Shown here: positions 40,383-50,200 of the stretch, piece after piece | Position numbering within the stretch: the stretch's first letter is position 1 | How the letters are laid out: the number at the start of each line of letters is the position of its first letter | NCBI GenBank assembly: GCA_010909725.1 | Contig: JAACMV010000001.1 | Coordinates: 903,533-967,532 of the forward strand | DNA length: 64,000 bases | Origin: Picochlorum sp. 'celeri' | Taxonomy: Eukaryota > Chlorophyta > Trebouxiophyceae | Direction: 5' to 3' | Made by a program: the position numbers and the translations under genes | The notes under the pieces: model-generated | Databases searched by the model: none | What the model was told of the DNA's origin: nothing | The model's input: the letters and a program-made list of their open reading frames with translations, nothing else

Positions 40383-41519
40383 GATTGTTGTTTCCTCTTT
40401 AGAAGAATATATCTACACGTGTGAACAGACCGAGGTGTCATGCATGGGAACAACGACAACATCATCAAATCCACCCAATCCCCTATTAAAATAGCAATCA
40501 AATACACATTGACCAATATCGATAGTCCACCACCGATACTGTCCCCTTGGAAACGTGTTTCAAGGCAGCATTTTGATCTTCAACCTTGTGTCCGTCGCTC
40601 TTCTTCCCAGTCAACGGGTATCAACGCACCTCTCAAACTATAATATAACCGTGTACTATAAAACCATAATACACCCTAGGATTACACAGTTCTATTGTCT
40701 CTCTCGGGTGATCACACGCCCGCGGTGTGTGCCTAGATTCGTCGAAGAAATCTATCAAGGATCCCCTGATAGTATGACAATTGCCACTGCTATATTTGTA
40801 TGCTTACAACCAATTTTATACTAATAGCAATGCCAGCGATCGCTCATTGTGGGTGTTCATGAGCATTGTCCCGAGCTGACACGGACGTGGGACAGAATGC
40901 GGGTCTGGAAGATGCTCTGGTAGATTCTTCCTATCCAAGAACATGTTGGACCGGATGTCAGACACAGTCGGGCGCTGGGTCGGTTCCAGGTGGCAAATTC
41001 TGGTTCATTGGGCGCAGGATTTTATTGTCCTATCAAAGAGCAGATGTGATGGGAGATATGTGTCTTCTAATTCTATCACTGTGGCACGCAGAGTGCCATG
41101 TATTACGTGCACCGATGATTCCTAAGAGGACAGAAAATCTTTTTTTTAACCTAGGTACGTATTTGTGTGCCATACATTGTGGGATGGAATGAGAAATCGT
41201 TCGACCTAGCCTGCATCCCCAATGGGTTGCGTGTGCATTGACGACGACGGTGCTTCATTTCCTCGCGTTTGGAAGGGGTATGGGGTACTGGAAAGATATG
41301 TAGTAATGTCATCGGGGTGATGAGGTAGATTCTACAGAGGTCGGCTGGGGAGGATATGAATCGATACGTTTGGGGAGGGTTGCGAGGGGTGTGCATTCTT
41401 TCCCATCAAATACATGGGTGGATGGGAGTATCCTGACGATGATATTTTTGTCGGTGCAGTTGCTCGAGAATAATAAACATCACGTTGATACATCTCCCTA
41501 AAGATATTCTTTGAGTACT
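40383..41519. other. 1.1-kb region upstream of pyruvate kinase
   Basis: No coding gene is supported; the open frames are short and without family likeness. A good donor (CTAG|GTACGT at 41155) and acceptor (GGTGCAG at 41459) suggest a 305-bp intron in the 5' UTR of the pyruvate kinase gene. A T8 run just before the donor could also end a Pol III transcript, but no tRNA, U6 or RNase P-like sequence was recognised. Confidence 0.35.
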
Positions 41520-43481
41520 ATGGCGAGGCATATTACTCGTGCGAAGAACCATGTGTTTAAGAACTCGGACTTGAATCAGGTGTTGCACACGGATGGTAGC
41601 AGCAATTTGCTGAGCAAGACCAAGGTGGTGGCCACCATTGGTCCAGCATGCCAGTCTGTGGAGGCATTGTGTGATTTGCTCAATGCTGGAGTGACCTGCG
41701 CGCGTATTGATTTGACATGGGCGCCAATTGACTATCATAGAATTTCGTTGAAGAATTTGCAAGAGGCTATGAAGAGGACACGCAGATTGTGTGCCGTGAT
41801 GCTGGACTCTTTGGGTAGGGAGTTGATGATTCGAAGAAAGTATGGTGTGGATGAGAATGGTTGGCCAGGTATTTTTGAGCGGTTGACAGTGTCTAAAGGT
41901 GATACAATCACGATCACGACAGATCAGACTGCAGAGTGTAGCAATACTGTCTTCCCAGTGACATACTCAAAATTCCCTGCCATGTGTCAGCCAGGAGACT
42001 CCATCTTTGTCGGTCGATATTTGGTGACCGGTTCTGAGACGTCATCTGTATTTTTGGAAGTTGAAGATGTGACTCCAACAGAGGTGATTTGTAATGTGAA
42101 GAATGATGCTGTATTGGATGGATTGTTGATGATTTTCCACCAAGAGAGATCACAGGAGGGTTTGTCAAATCTTCAGAATGACCTCCCATGTCTGACAGAT
42201 TTCGACAAGGAAGCTATTTCAGCTCTGTCAAAGGAATTTGAGATTGATTTCGTATCACTCTCGTTCTGCAGAGATGTGGAGGATGTGGCAGAGGCAAGGG
42301 ACTTTTTGCATGAGCAGCACCTTGATCATGTCAAGGTTATTTCAAAATGTGAAACTCGTCAGTCTCTGATGAATTTTAGGTCTGTAGTGCTTGCATCTGA
42401 TGGTGTGATTATCTCCCGTGGAAACCTTGGTCTGGATGTCCAGGCAGAGAAGATGGCCATGGTGCAAAAGGCAATGTGCTCAACATGCGCCATCTTGGGC
42501 AAACCAGCCATTATTACTCGTGTCTGCGATTCCATGATTGGTATTCCTAGGCCCACACGTGCAGAAGCAACTGATATTGCCAATGCTGTTTTGGATGGTG
42601 TGGACGGTATTCTCCTTGGTGCAGAGACGTACAGAGGCAAGTATGGACTAGACACAGTCAAGACGACTGTTGCCATTTGCAGAGAAGCAGAAGCGGTGTA
42701 TGACCATGAGAACCACTTTGAGCATCTTGCCATTGAGAGTGAATACACTCTCCGTGTTGTCGAAGAAGCATCTGATCCAGAACATCCAAGCCAAAAGGGA
42801 GGACTGGTGAGAGCATCATCTGGTGTCATGAGCGAGGCAAACATTGGTATTGCATTCTCAAGCGCCAACTTGGCATCATTGAGCCGCCATCCCGGTGAGA
42901 GAGGTGCAAAATCATACAACACCAAGCTTGAAAGTATTGCTGCCGCGGCTGTTAAAACGGCAGAAAGTGTGTCCGCAGCACTCATCGTGTGCCTCACACA
43001 TACCGGCAAAACGGCAGCCCTTGTTGCCAAGTATCGTCCAAGTCAACCCATTTTGACCCTCGTCATTCCATACCTGAAGAGAGACGGTATGAGATGGATC
43101 CTGGAAGGTAGTTCAACAGCCCGCCAGTCCTTGCTGACCTACGGACTCGTCCCCGTCCTGGCGACACCCTCCTCAAGCTCTGGTGAAGGCCTCCTGGAAG
43201 AGGCTGTGTGCATGGCCACAGCAGGAGGTATCCTCAAAGCCAATGATCATGTCGTTGTCATCTCAAGGTCTGCGAATGAAGAATTTTTGCTCAAAGTTGT
43301 TTCTGTAGACGAGGACTGCAGAGGTATCAAAGATATCCGACCAAAGAGTCTCATGGACATGATCAAGGCCGCAGGAAACGAGGGCGATGATGAAGACCCT
43401 GTCGCAGCAGGCCCTGCCATGGGTGGCAGACCAAACTTGGCTCGAGGCTCTGTCCTGATTGGTGCGAGCAAAAGGGCATGA
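41520..43481 (+). CDS. Pyruvate kinase, plant cytosolic type
   Basis: Final ATP-forming step of glycolysis. Encodes 653 residues from the ATG at 41520; an in-frame stop lies upstream. Motifs: TKVVATIGPACQSVEAL, CARIDLTW, LCAVMLDSLGREL, VKVISKCETRQSL (catalytic Lys and Glu), VIISRGNLGLDV, and RPTRAEATDIANAVLDGVDGILLGAETYRGKYG. The RGNLG variant (Asn for the usual Asp) and the C-terminal HTGKTAALVAKYRPSQPILTLVIP pattern are shared with plant cytosolic enzymes, so the enzyme is not degenerate. It is longer than usual (about 500), with a C-terminal extension ending in a basic LARGSVLIGASKRA tail. TGTAA follows the stop. Confidence 0.92.
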   Translation: MARHITRAKNHVFKNSDLNQVLHTDGSSNLLSKTKVVATIGPACQSVEALCDLLNAGVTCARIDLTWAPIDYHRISLKNLQEAMKRTRRLCAVMLDSLGRELMIRRKYGVDENGWPGIFERLTVSKGDTITITTDQTAECSNTVFPVTYSKFPAMCQPGDSIFVGRYLVTGSETSSVFLEVEDVTPTEVICNVKNDAVLDGLLMIFHQERSQEGLSNLQNDLPCLTDFDKEAISALSKEFEIDFVSLSFCRDVEDVAEARDFLHEQHLDHVKVISKCETRQSLMNFRSVVLASDGVIISRGNLGLDVQAEKMAMVQKAMCSTCAILGKPAIITRVCDSMIGIPRPTRAEATDIANAVLDGVDGILLGAETYRGKYGLDTVKTTVAICREAEAVYDHENHFEHLAIESEYTLRVVEEASDPEHPSQKGGLVRASSGVMSEANIGIAFSSANLASLSRHPGERGAKSYNTKLESIAAAAVKTAESVSAALIVCLTHTGKTAALVAKYRPSQPILTLVIPYLKRDGMRWILEGSSTARQSLLTYGLVPVLATPSSSSGEGLLEEAVCMATAGGILKANDHVVVISRSANEEFLLKVVSVDEDCRGIKDIRPKSLMDMIKAAGNEGDDEDPVAAGPAMGGRPNLARGSVLIGASKRA

Positions 43482-43799
43482 TAGTACCACATGTATGAAT
43501 ACGATGTAACCCATAGATACAACACATGGCATTTCCATCAGCAAATTTGCTCAACGTGTTTTTGACTGGCATTCGAGTCGAATGATTCGAGTCGAATCAT
43601 GAATGGCCACTGTGCCAATCATCCTTAGGCATCCATTGCCCCAAGATCACCCTTATATTTTGATATTATACAGATATACTGCATCGATTCGATCAATCGA
43701 CGCAGGATACGAGCCTTCGATTGGTTTGTCAAGGGAGACTCTATCCAACACGAGACATCACTCTCTACTCTATAATTCTCTGTTCTCGTACACTATACG
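43482..43799. promoter_or_regulatory. Pyruvate kinase 3' / THF1 promoter region
   Basis: Contains at 43571-43598 two tandem 14-bp units (ATTCGAGTCGAATG, ATTCGAGTCGAATC), each nearly palindromic, about 200 bp before the THF1 start. It may be a binding site for a dimeric factor. No gene is seen. Confidence 0.45.
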
Positions 43800-44715
43800 A
43801 TGAATTTTACTAAAATAAACCATAGATCTTCAGTCCCAGTGGCTGCATTGCAGAGGTATGTGTGCCGTCAGCCTGACGTTCTGTGGTCCCAGGTCGATCG
43901 CACCTTTTCACCCGTATGTGGAACGCATTGGTTGATTTTGACGATATATTTTATGATGTAGGCCAAGACAGGCACATTCCGTCTTTGGTCGTGTTCAGAG
44001 GGTGCCTCGTCAGAGTGTTTCCTCTGGACGCACGTCTCTGACGATTACCGCTTCTGCAGCCACGCCAACAGTTGCGGATGCCAAGGCCAAGTTCCTGCAG
44101 GCATTCAACAGGCCTCTGCCATCTCTGTACAGCACCGTCGTCTTGGAGCTGTTGGTGCAGCAGCACTTGTATAGGTGGAATGCAAACTATGTGTACAACC
44201 CAGTCATGGCACTCGGCATTTGCTCCATTTTTGATCAGGTTTTGCAGGGACTCCCGGAAGCAGAGCAAGAAGCAGTCTTCAACGCATATATTTCTGCTCT
44301 CGAAGAGAGCCCAGAGCAGTACAGGAAGGACGCGTCCATGCTGGAGGCGGCAGCAACATCTGCAGGTTCTGTTGATGCCCTCCTCCCTTCCTCGGATGGC
44401 AATGAATGCCAGCAGATCATGGCATCCATTGCCGAAAAGGTTTCATCAGAAAAATTCCTGTATACCAAATTTTTCGCCGTAGGGTTGTTCAGAATGCTCG
44501 AGTTGGCAGGGGCCAAGGATCCAAAGGCACTTGGAAGCCTGGTAGAAGGGGTTGGCATTCCTCAGGAGCGTGTCAATGCTGATTTGGTCACCTACAAGAA
44601 CATCCTGTCCAAGCTCAAGGCTGCCAAGGAAATAATGAAGGAATTCGTGGAGAGAGAAAAGAGAAAGCAGGCTGAGCGTGCCGCAGAAAAGGAGGCCCAG
44701 AAAGAAGCCGCGTAG
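43800..44715 (+). CDS. THF1: THF1/Psb29, thylakoid formation protein
   Basis: Plastid protein conserved from cyanobacteria to plants, needed for thylakoid biogenesis, photosystem II repair and FtsH protease stability. Exons 43800-43855 and 43962-44715 (106-bp intron, CAGAG|GTATG...GATGTAG), 269 residues. A basic Ser/Val/Arg transit peptide (about 50 residues) precedes the family core TVADAKAKFLQAFNRPLPSLYSTVVLELLVQQHLYRWN, YNPVMALGICSIFDQVLQGL, FLYTKFFAVGLFRMLELAG and a C-terminal charged coiled coil (EREKRKQAERAAEKEAQKE). TGTAA lies 40 bp after the stop. Confidence 0.95.
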
Positions 44716-45082
44716 TATGGCATTCGTATATGATGATGATGATATTACTGACTTGTAAGAGCCGTTTTTTCCCGGAAGGCGACGCGCCCAGATCCGAATT
44801 TTAATATCAATTAAGGAATTTTTCCAAGTCGAGATCTACATCCCTTTTGAAACAAACAAAACACCAGGCGTATTTCTGAAAAAGTAAACTCTGGTGAAAT
44901 AATTCCATTTCTTTGTTGGTGTGTCTTGAGACAGAAAGCTGTCCGTTTCATTCAGTCTGTCATTTCTGCTGGTGTCTGACCCAACCAAGAACAGGGAAGC
45001 AGCGAGCAGAATACAGAAATCCTGATCTGGATTTTAAAATATACACATCAGATATTTATCCACCAAAGAGGAAGAAGCAGGG
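44716..45082. other. Intergenic region THF1 / Rxt3
   Basis: Non-coding. After the THF1 TGTAA motif only A+T-rich sequence is seen, with a TATTTATC element shortly before the Rxt3 start. Confidence 0.35.
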
Positions 45083-46222
45083 ATGAGTAAGAGACCATCG
45101 GAGAGTCTCGTCGAGGATGGGCCAACTGGCAAGATTGCGAGAGTGGATGATTCAGTGCCTGGAGTGGTTAAAAAGACTGGTAGGTTTATTATGTACCCGT
45201 GAATAATTGGTTGAGCAGCCGCATGTTTGGATTCGCTTGCGTGATAGTACGATTGGAATGAAACACTCACGGACAATCGTGTGTATGCAGGAGCCCGAAG
45301 GCCTGTGTTAGTCTATAGGCCTGGGGAGTCTCTGAATCAGTTGACAGAGCATCTCACGCCACAGGGGCATGAGGACGTTGAAGTCAGGATTCCTGGGCAA
45401 TTTGTCAGTAGCAGTAACCACAAGGTCAAAGCTAGGCAGCTGTGGGGGAGTGATGTGTATACCTCTGATTCTGACTTAGTTGCTGTGTTGATGCATTATG
45501 GGTATATACACCACACGATATCTAGTCCTCTGCGTGATGTAGCGGAGATCCGTGCCGTGGTGAGGCCACTGCCGGCGCAGGACAAGTATCAGTCAGTGGC
45601 ACGTAATTCTATCAGGTCTAGATCGTGGTGTTCTCCTATTCAGGGGTGTTCATTCAGTGTTGAGAAGGCGTGGGTTGTGACTCGGAGTGGAAACAGTTAC
45701 GATTTGAGCCCGTTGTCTGGTAATTTCTCACCAGTGGTGCCTACATTTACGCCTGCCAGGCATGAGCGCATGGTCACCAGGTCCTCCATGGGCCCTGGAA
45801 AGCAGAAGCATTCACAGGAAGTTACAGTCGTCTTTAGCATGAATAATGATCCCTGGATCAAGTATTCTCTGCAGGCTGTGTGTGATCAGGGATTGAAGCC
45901 TCATGATAGGACCTCGGCCAAATTGAAGTCACATGTGATGCTTCTGGAGACGTATTCCTCGCGATATGAGTTATCTCCATCTACAGCAGCGAGTAATGGA
46001 CAAGAGAAGTTTACGTTTGCAAAGTGCAAGTCTATCTTGTCCTGTAAGGAATACCGAAAGGCAGGGATTCCCCTGTCAATGTCACACAAGGAGGTGTTGG
46101 AAGATGGTTTGCTTTGGGAGGATATTTTGTGGGGAGTAAACAATGTATTGATCAGAGACAAGACATACCCAATTGTGCGAATCCAGTTCATGTCGATTGC
46201 TGAAGAACATGTGAGTGAATAA
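45083..46222 (+). CDS. Rxt3-domain protein (histone deacetylase complex subunit)
   Basis: Exons 45083-45179 and 45291-46222 (111-bp intron), 342 residues. The region KARQLWGSDVYTSDSDLVAVLMHYGYI, followed by LRDVAEIRAVVRPLP, matches the Rxt3 family. In yeast Rxt3 belongs to the large Rpd3 histone deacetylase complex; plant homologues exist. The N-terminus is short and polar; the C-terminal half (VVFSMNNDPWIKYSLQAVCDQGL, MLLETYSSRYEL) resembles the plant members. Nuclear chromatin role by inference. It ends 36 bp from the stop of the convergent LHC gene. Confidence 0.85.
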
Positions 46223-46258
46223 TGGTTGTTGCTATTGCTTTTTTAAAAAAAACACTAT

Positions 46259-47049
46259 CTACTTTCCAATCACATTTGGAAGATTGGCAATGCTTCCGAT
46301 AATATTGTTCTCGAATGGACTGGCCAAATGGCTGGTGAGGGCCTCGATTGGTCCCTGACGAGTCACAAGAGCAGCAACTGCAAATCCTACAAAGGCAACC
46401 ATGGCAAGACGGCCATTCTTCACTTCCTTAACAGCCATATCTGGGGAGTTCATTCCAGCTGGATCGAATGGGAATGCATTGATGAATCCAGACACTCCAG
46501 AGTCCTTCCATCCCTGATATCTCTTGAGCTCCAAGAATCCCATGATCACAGCTTCCACAGCGAGCAATGCATTGTTTGGCATCCAGTACTCTTCGGCACC
46601 AGCCTCGAACCACTTTGGCTTTCCGAGCACCTCAGTGAAGAGGATTCCGGCGCAGGCAGCCATTGCCCAGCGGCCGTTGGTCTTCTCGGCCTCGGCATAC
46701 CACTTGAGGCGCTCTGGGTCAGTTCCCAATCCCAATGGATCAAATCCGAAATCTCCAGCCATCTTTCCGTCGAGGTGCTTTGGAGCGGTGGCTCCTGGCA
46801 ACCAGAGAGTTCTATCAGCAGCATACACACGTACGCTAGCTCTGCTAGCACGGGTTGCAGCCACACGGGTGGTAGCAAAGGTGGATTTCACACTGACAGT
46901 CTGCACAAAAAACAACAAGACTCTCGTCAGCAGCCGTCTCTTTCCAGCATATACATGCAATAAATATGCTTTGAATCATGAAATAAGATGGGAGTATGGA
47001 CCTGAAAGGACAAGGTCGTGCACTGCGACTGCCTGTCTGGATGTTTCAT
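46259..47049 (-). CDS. Light-harvesting chlorophyll-binding protein, LHCA-like
   Basis: Thylakoid antenna protein, probably of photosystem I. The main exon 46259-46900 encodes PGATAPKHLDGKMAGDFGFDPLGLGTDPERLKWYAEAEKTNGRWAMAACAG..., with three membrane helices. The generic LHC motifs E..NGRWAM (helix B) and EVKNGRLAMVAF (helix C) carry the chlorophyll ligands and the ion pairs. A small first exon (47002-47049, ATG in MKHPDRQSQCTTLSFQ; 101-bp intron, TTCAG|GTCC...GTGCAG) keeps the frame and completes a transit peptide, for 229 residues in all. This exon is tentative: another ATG exon near 47190 could be used instead. Confidence 0.88.
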
Positions 47050-47389
47050 CCACAGCCAATCTTTCGTCACCACGACAACGCCCTTCTCTGGGAACAGATA
47101 TAAGCATCGTACCTGCATCGCGCTTAATTGCTGCAAAGGTAGTACGTTTCTGAATATTACGTGTAAGATTGTGACTGCTTGGAGGCATGGGGACTGACAA
47201 AATCTGTACCATATCCAGGTATATGGACACGATATTCGGGAATAGTGGGATTCACGAATTACTTTGGGAGTTTGAATGGGCATCGGAGATGCCACAGTGC
47301 CACGCCTTCACCTTCTCATAACGAAACAAATTCACTAGATAGATCGATGGGAGAGTAGTATTTGTGGAAGGCGTACGGGGACGAGCAGG
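47050..47389. promoter_or_regulatory. Divergent promoter region, LHCA-like / exonuclease
   Basis: Holds both starts. An open segment on the minus strand (about 47143-47205, MPPSSHNLTRNIQKRTTF) ends in a good donor (GCAG|GTACG) and may be an alternative first exon of the LHC gene. Nothing else is seen. Confidence 0.35.
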
Positions 47390-48895
47390 ATGTCGGTAGC
47401 CGACACGACAAGTACCTGTTCCGACTGCAGTCTGTCACCCAGGGGGGTGATGGTGGTTGAAACGGTGCTGGACATGCAGGCATGCCAACGTGCCCTGGAA
47501 CATGCGATTGTGGTTGGTATTGATGCTGAATGGCCTCCGTATATGACATCCTCTGGGTCGCCATGTGCCAGTGTGGTCCAATTAGCATGTCTGAGTGTTC
47601 CTGAAGGGTCCCAGGAATTGCACAAAAAGACGTTTGTGATTGACATTGATACGGTTGGGGACAAGGAGTGTATCAGAAACGCCTTCAAAAGTCTTTTGAA
47701 GAACTCCCTGTGCTTGAAGATTGGGCATTCGTTGGATACGGACATCAAGGCTGTGTCATTGGCTCTAGACTGTGTGGGCACACCTGCGTTGGGTGCTGTT
47801 GAAGTGACTCAGTTGTATACACGGCTGTGGCATATGGGTGCTCCTGGATTACATGGAACGTTCAAAATGAAAGGTTTGAGTGCCATGTTGATGGATGTTT
47901 TAGGTGTATCTCTGGATAAGACGTTGCAATGCTCTGCGTGGGAAAAGAAACCATTGTCATCAGAGCAGGTGCTCTATGCTGCAAATGACGCGGCGTGCCT
48001 ACTGGATCTATTCATCGTAGCTTTCTGTATGTATCAGAGTCTTCTAGCGGACCAAGGTGAGCAAAAGATACGAGACTTGATGGAGCGTGTGGCACGTCCA
48101 TGCAAGGAAGGGGGCATGTATTGTTTGACACGACAGCCACAGGTGCTCGAGTTTGACGGTGGTGACACGCTGACAACTGCTGTATCTGAATTTGGACAAG
48201 ATTGGTCATGGTCGAATGGTACATCGCGCCGAATTTCGAAGAAGAGTGGGTTTTGGAATGCCACAAGTGCCAAAGGAAAACAGCACCAGAAGAAGAAGAA
48301 GACTGGCCGTACCAAGGTATTGCACAAGATTCTACCGCAGTTTATTCCATGGAGAGATAGTCCTGATCCAATTGTGAGAGGACAAGGGCCTCGATTTATC
48401 TGCGATGTCATGCTCTTGGGCCTGGCCCGCCAGCTACGGTTATGGGGTATAGATGCCGAAGCTGCACCTACATTGTCAAAATGGGAACGATACTTGACCC
48501 AAAGACGTATAGTAGAACAAGCAGAGTCTGAAAATAGGGTTATTTTAACCAAAGATACGATATTTTACGCTCGGCGAGTGTCGGATCAGTTGTATTTTGT
48601 GATAAATGAGACAAAAAAGGCACAGGCAGAGGAAATCATCACGGTATTTGATATCGCTGTGGAAAAATCACATTTGATGAGTCGTTGTCCTGTTTGTAAT
48701 GGGGAATTCATGCCAGATCCAAAAGGTCCAGAAGAACTCGAGGCAGGTCATGATGTGCCCCCCGCTGTCTTGGAGAGAATTTCAGAGTTTTGGGTCTGCT
48801 CAAAAGACCCCAAACACATTTATTGGCATGGAGGCCAATATGCAAATGCAATGACACGATTAACGAACGAATTCAATACACTATTTAACCTGTAA
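47390..48895 (+). CDS. 3'-5' exonuclease with Mut7-C RNase domain (EXD3/MUT-7 type)
   Basis: Encodes 501 residues without introns. N-terminal DEDD exonuclease domain: VVGIDAEWPP (D-x-E), KIGHSLDTDI, and LYAANDAACLLDLF (Tyr and Asp of the DEDDy site). C-terminal Mut7-C domain: RFICDVMLLGLARQLRLWGIDA, ESENRVILTKDT and a zinc ribbon (CPVCNGEF...WVCSKDPKHIYWHG). The family trims RNA 3' ends; in animals MUT-7/Nibbler trims small RNAs. An RNA-processing or small-RNA role is inferred. The last 11 bp overlap the end of the convergent TRM61 coding region, and the stop lies within a TGTAA motif. Confidence 0.9.
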   Translation: MSVADTTSTCSDCSLSPRGVMVVETVLDMQACQRALEHAIVVGIDAEWPPYMTSSGSPCASVVQLACLSVPEGSQELHKKTFVIDIDTVGDKECIRNAFKSLLKNSLCLKIGHSLDTDIKAVSLALDCVGTPALGAVEVTQLYTRLWHMGAPGLHGTFKMKGLSAMLMDVLGVSLDKTLQCSAWEKKPLSSEQVLYAANDAACLLDLFIVAFCMYQSLLADQGEQKIRDLMERVARPCKEGGMYCLTRQPQVLEFDGGDTLTTAVSEFGQDWSWSNGTSRRISKKSGFWNATSAKGKQHQKKKKTGRTKVLHKILPQFIPWRDSPDPIVRGQGPRFICDVMLLGLARQLRLWGIDAEAAPTLSKWERYLTQRRIVEQAESENRVILTKDTIFYARRVSDQLYFVINETKKAQAEEIITVFDIAVEKSHLMSRCPVCNGEFMPDPKGPEELEAGHDVPPAVLERISEFWVCSKDPKHIYWHGGQYANAMTRLTNEFNTLFNL

Positions 48896-50018
48896 TTGAT
48901 ACAGCACGACGAGCAAATGTAAGATATCCAGTATGGCCTTTGGCTGCAAAGACAGGCTTGCTCATCAACTCTTTTTCTGGCTTCCTCTTCTTCTTATCTG
49001 CTTCTTCTTTCCCCGTGGCATGTCCTTCTTGTTTCTCACTATTCGTACCATTTGCATTACTATGAGCATCCTCACTCAGCTTGACCCTTTTCTTCTCCGG
49101 AGGTCCCTCTGCATTCTTTGTCGCAGCCTTGGCTCTACGTCCCTGCTGAATGTACATCAAATCAATAGTAGACAGCAACCCTTCCTTTACAATTTGATGC
49201 TCTCGAAGCAGAATCTCCATGGTTTGAATATCCTTAAAACCATTTGAATTTAGCGCGTCGCAGGTCCGCTGGACCTGCTCGATGCAAGGACTGAAACTGC
49301 ACATCATCCCATCTGGTCTCAAACACGCAGCTGCCGAACCAATCACCAGCCACGGCATCGGAAGATCTAAAAACACCGCATCCGCTTTGCCTATATATTC
49401 CTCAGGAAATCCATCTCGCTGCGTGTCTCGGTGGGTAACATCCACCACATGATCAATACCATGCCTCTCAAAATCCTTCCTTGCCAATCCCACACGCTCC
49501 TCGTGATAATCAAACGTCGCCACCTTACCATGCGGCGCCACAGCCCTCGCAAGGGACGTCGTCAAAGAACCCGTCCCCGTCCCCGTCTCTAACACGAGAG
49601 CCCCAGGCTTGAGCTCCAGCTTGAACACCACCATGGCTATATCAGCCACATACAGCACCTGGGTCCTATGCGTCAATGCGAGCGTCCATAATTCCGGAGT
49701 CAATTTGACTACATATATAGATTTTCCCTTGGAATTAATCAGTCTCGTGCCGTACTCTCGCCCTATCCAATCCTGCACGCACATGTTTTTGCATCCAAGT
49801 TGCATGACATGTTTGAATACACTTCTTGCCAATCAATGTCGCACTCCTACCTTCATCTCATGTATCCCATCTCGACTCTGGTATATTCCATGTTCATCTA
49901 TGGTGGTACATTTGACAGCATCTGGTCTTTCATAGATTGCAACATTGTCCCCATGCTGAATGACCCCAAACTCACTGGGATCATTCTGTGCTTCTTTGGG
50001 TATGATGGATGCCCCCAT
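48885..50018 (-). CDS. TRM61: tRNA m1A58 methyltransferase catalytic subunit (TRM61)
   Basis: Methylates adenine 58 of the tRNA T-loop together with TRM6. Exons 49851-50018 and 48885-49772 (78-bp intron, ATGAAG|GTAGG...GTGCAG), 351 residues. Motifs: IYVVKLTPELWTLALTHRTQVLYVADIAMVVFKLELKPG (TRM61 signature), SAM-binding VLETGTGTGSLTTSL, and DAVFLDLPMPW. A Lys/Glu-rich, low-complexity C-terminal insertion (about 60 residues: EGPPEKKRVKLSEDAHSNANG) is a probable nuclear signal. Divergent from the GluRS gene, with only about 180 bp between starts. Confidence 0.93.
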
Positions 50019-50200
50019 AATCAAGAAATCTGTGTAAAAAATTCATACATCAGAACGTAGAGGCCATACATTCTCGTCATGATGAAGTGAGTGCAACATT
50101 TTCACCGTAATTAATGAAATAAAAATTCGACGATTTTTGACAGATACAAGGTCACCCAGTCACATTCAGTCATAGTCATCACATTGTAGTAGATAAAAAT

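Noticed and set aside
40866..41192. Possible small gene or Pol III RNA upstream of pyruvate kinase
   Set aside because: The frame has no family features, and no A/B box pair or known snRNA signature could be found. The T-run alone is weak.
42400..42440. Pyruvate kinase with Asn in place of a metal-binding Asp (RGNLG) as an inactive enzyme
   Set aside because: Plant cytosolic pyruvate kinases carry the same RGNLG; the catalytic Lys and Glu (ISKCE) are present.
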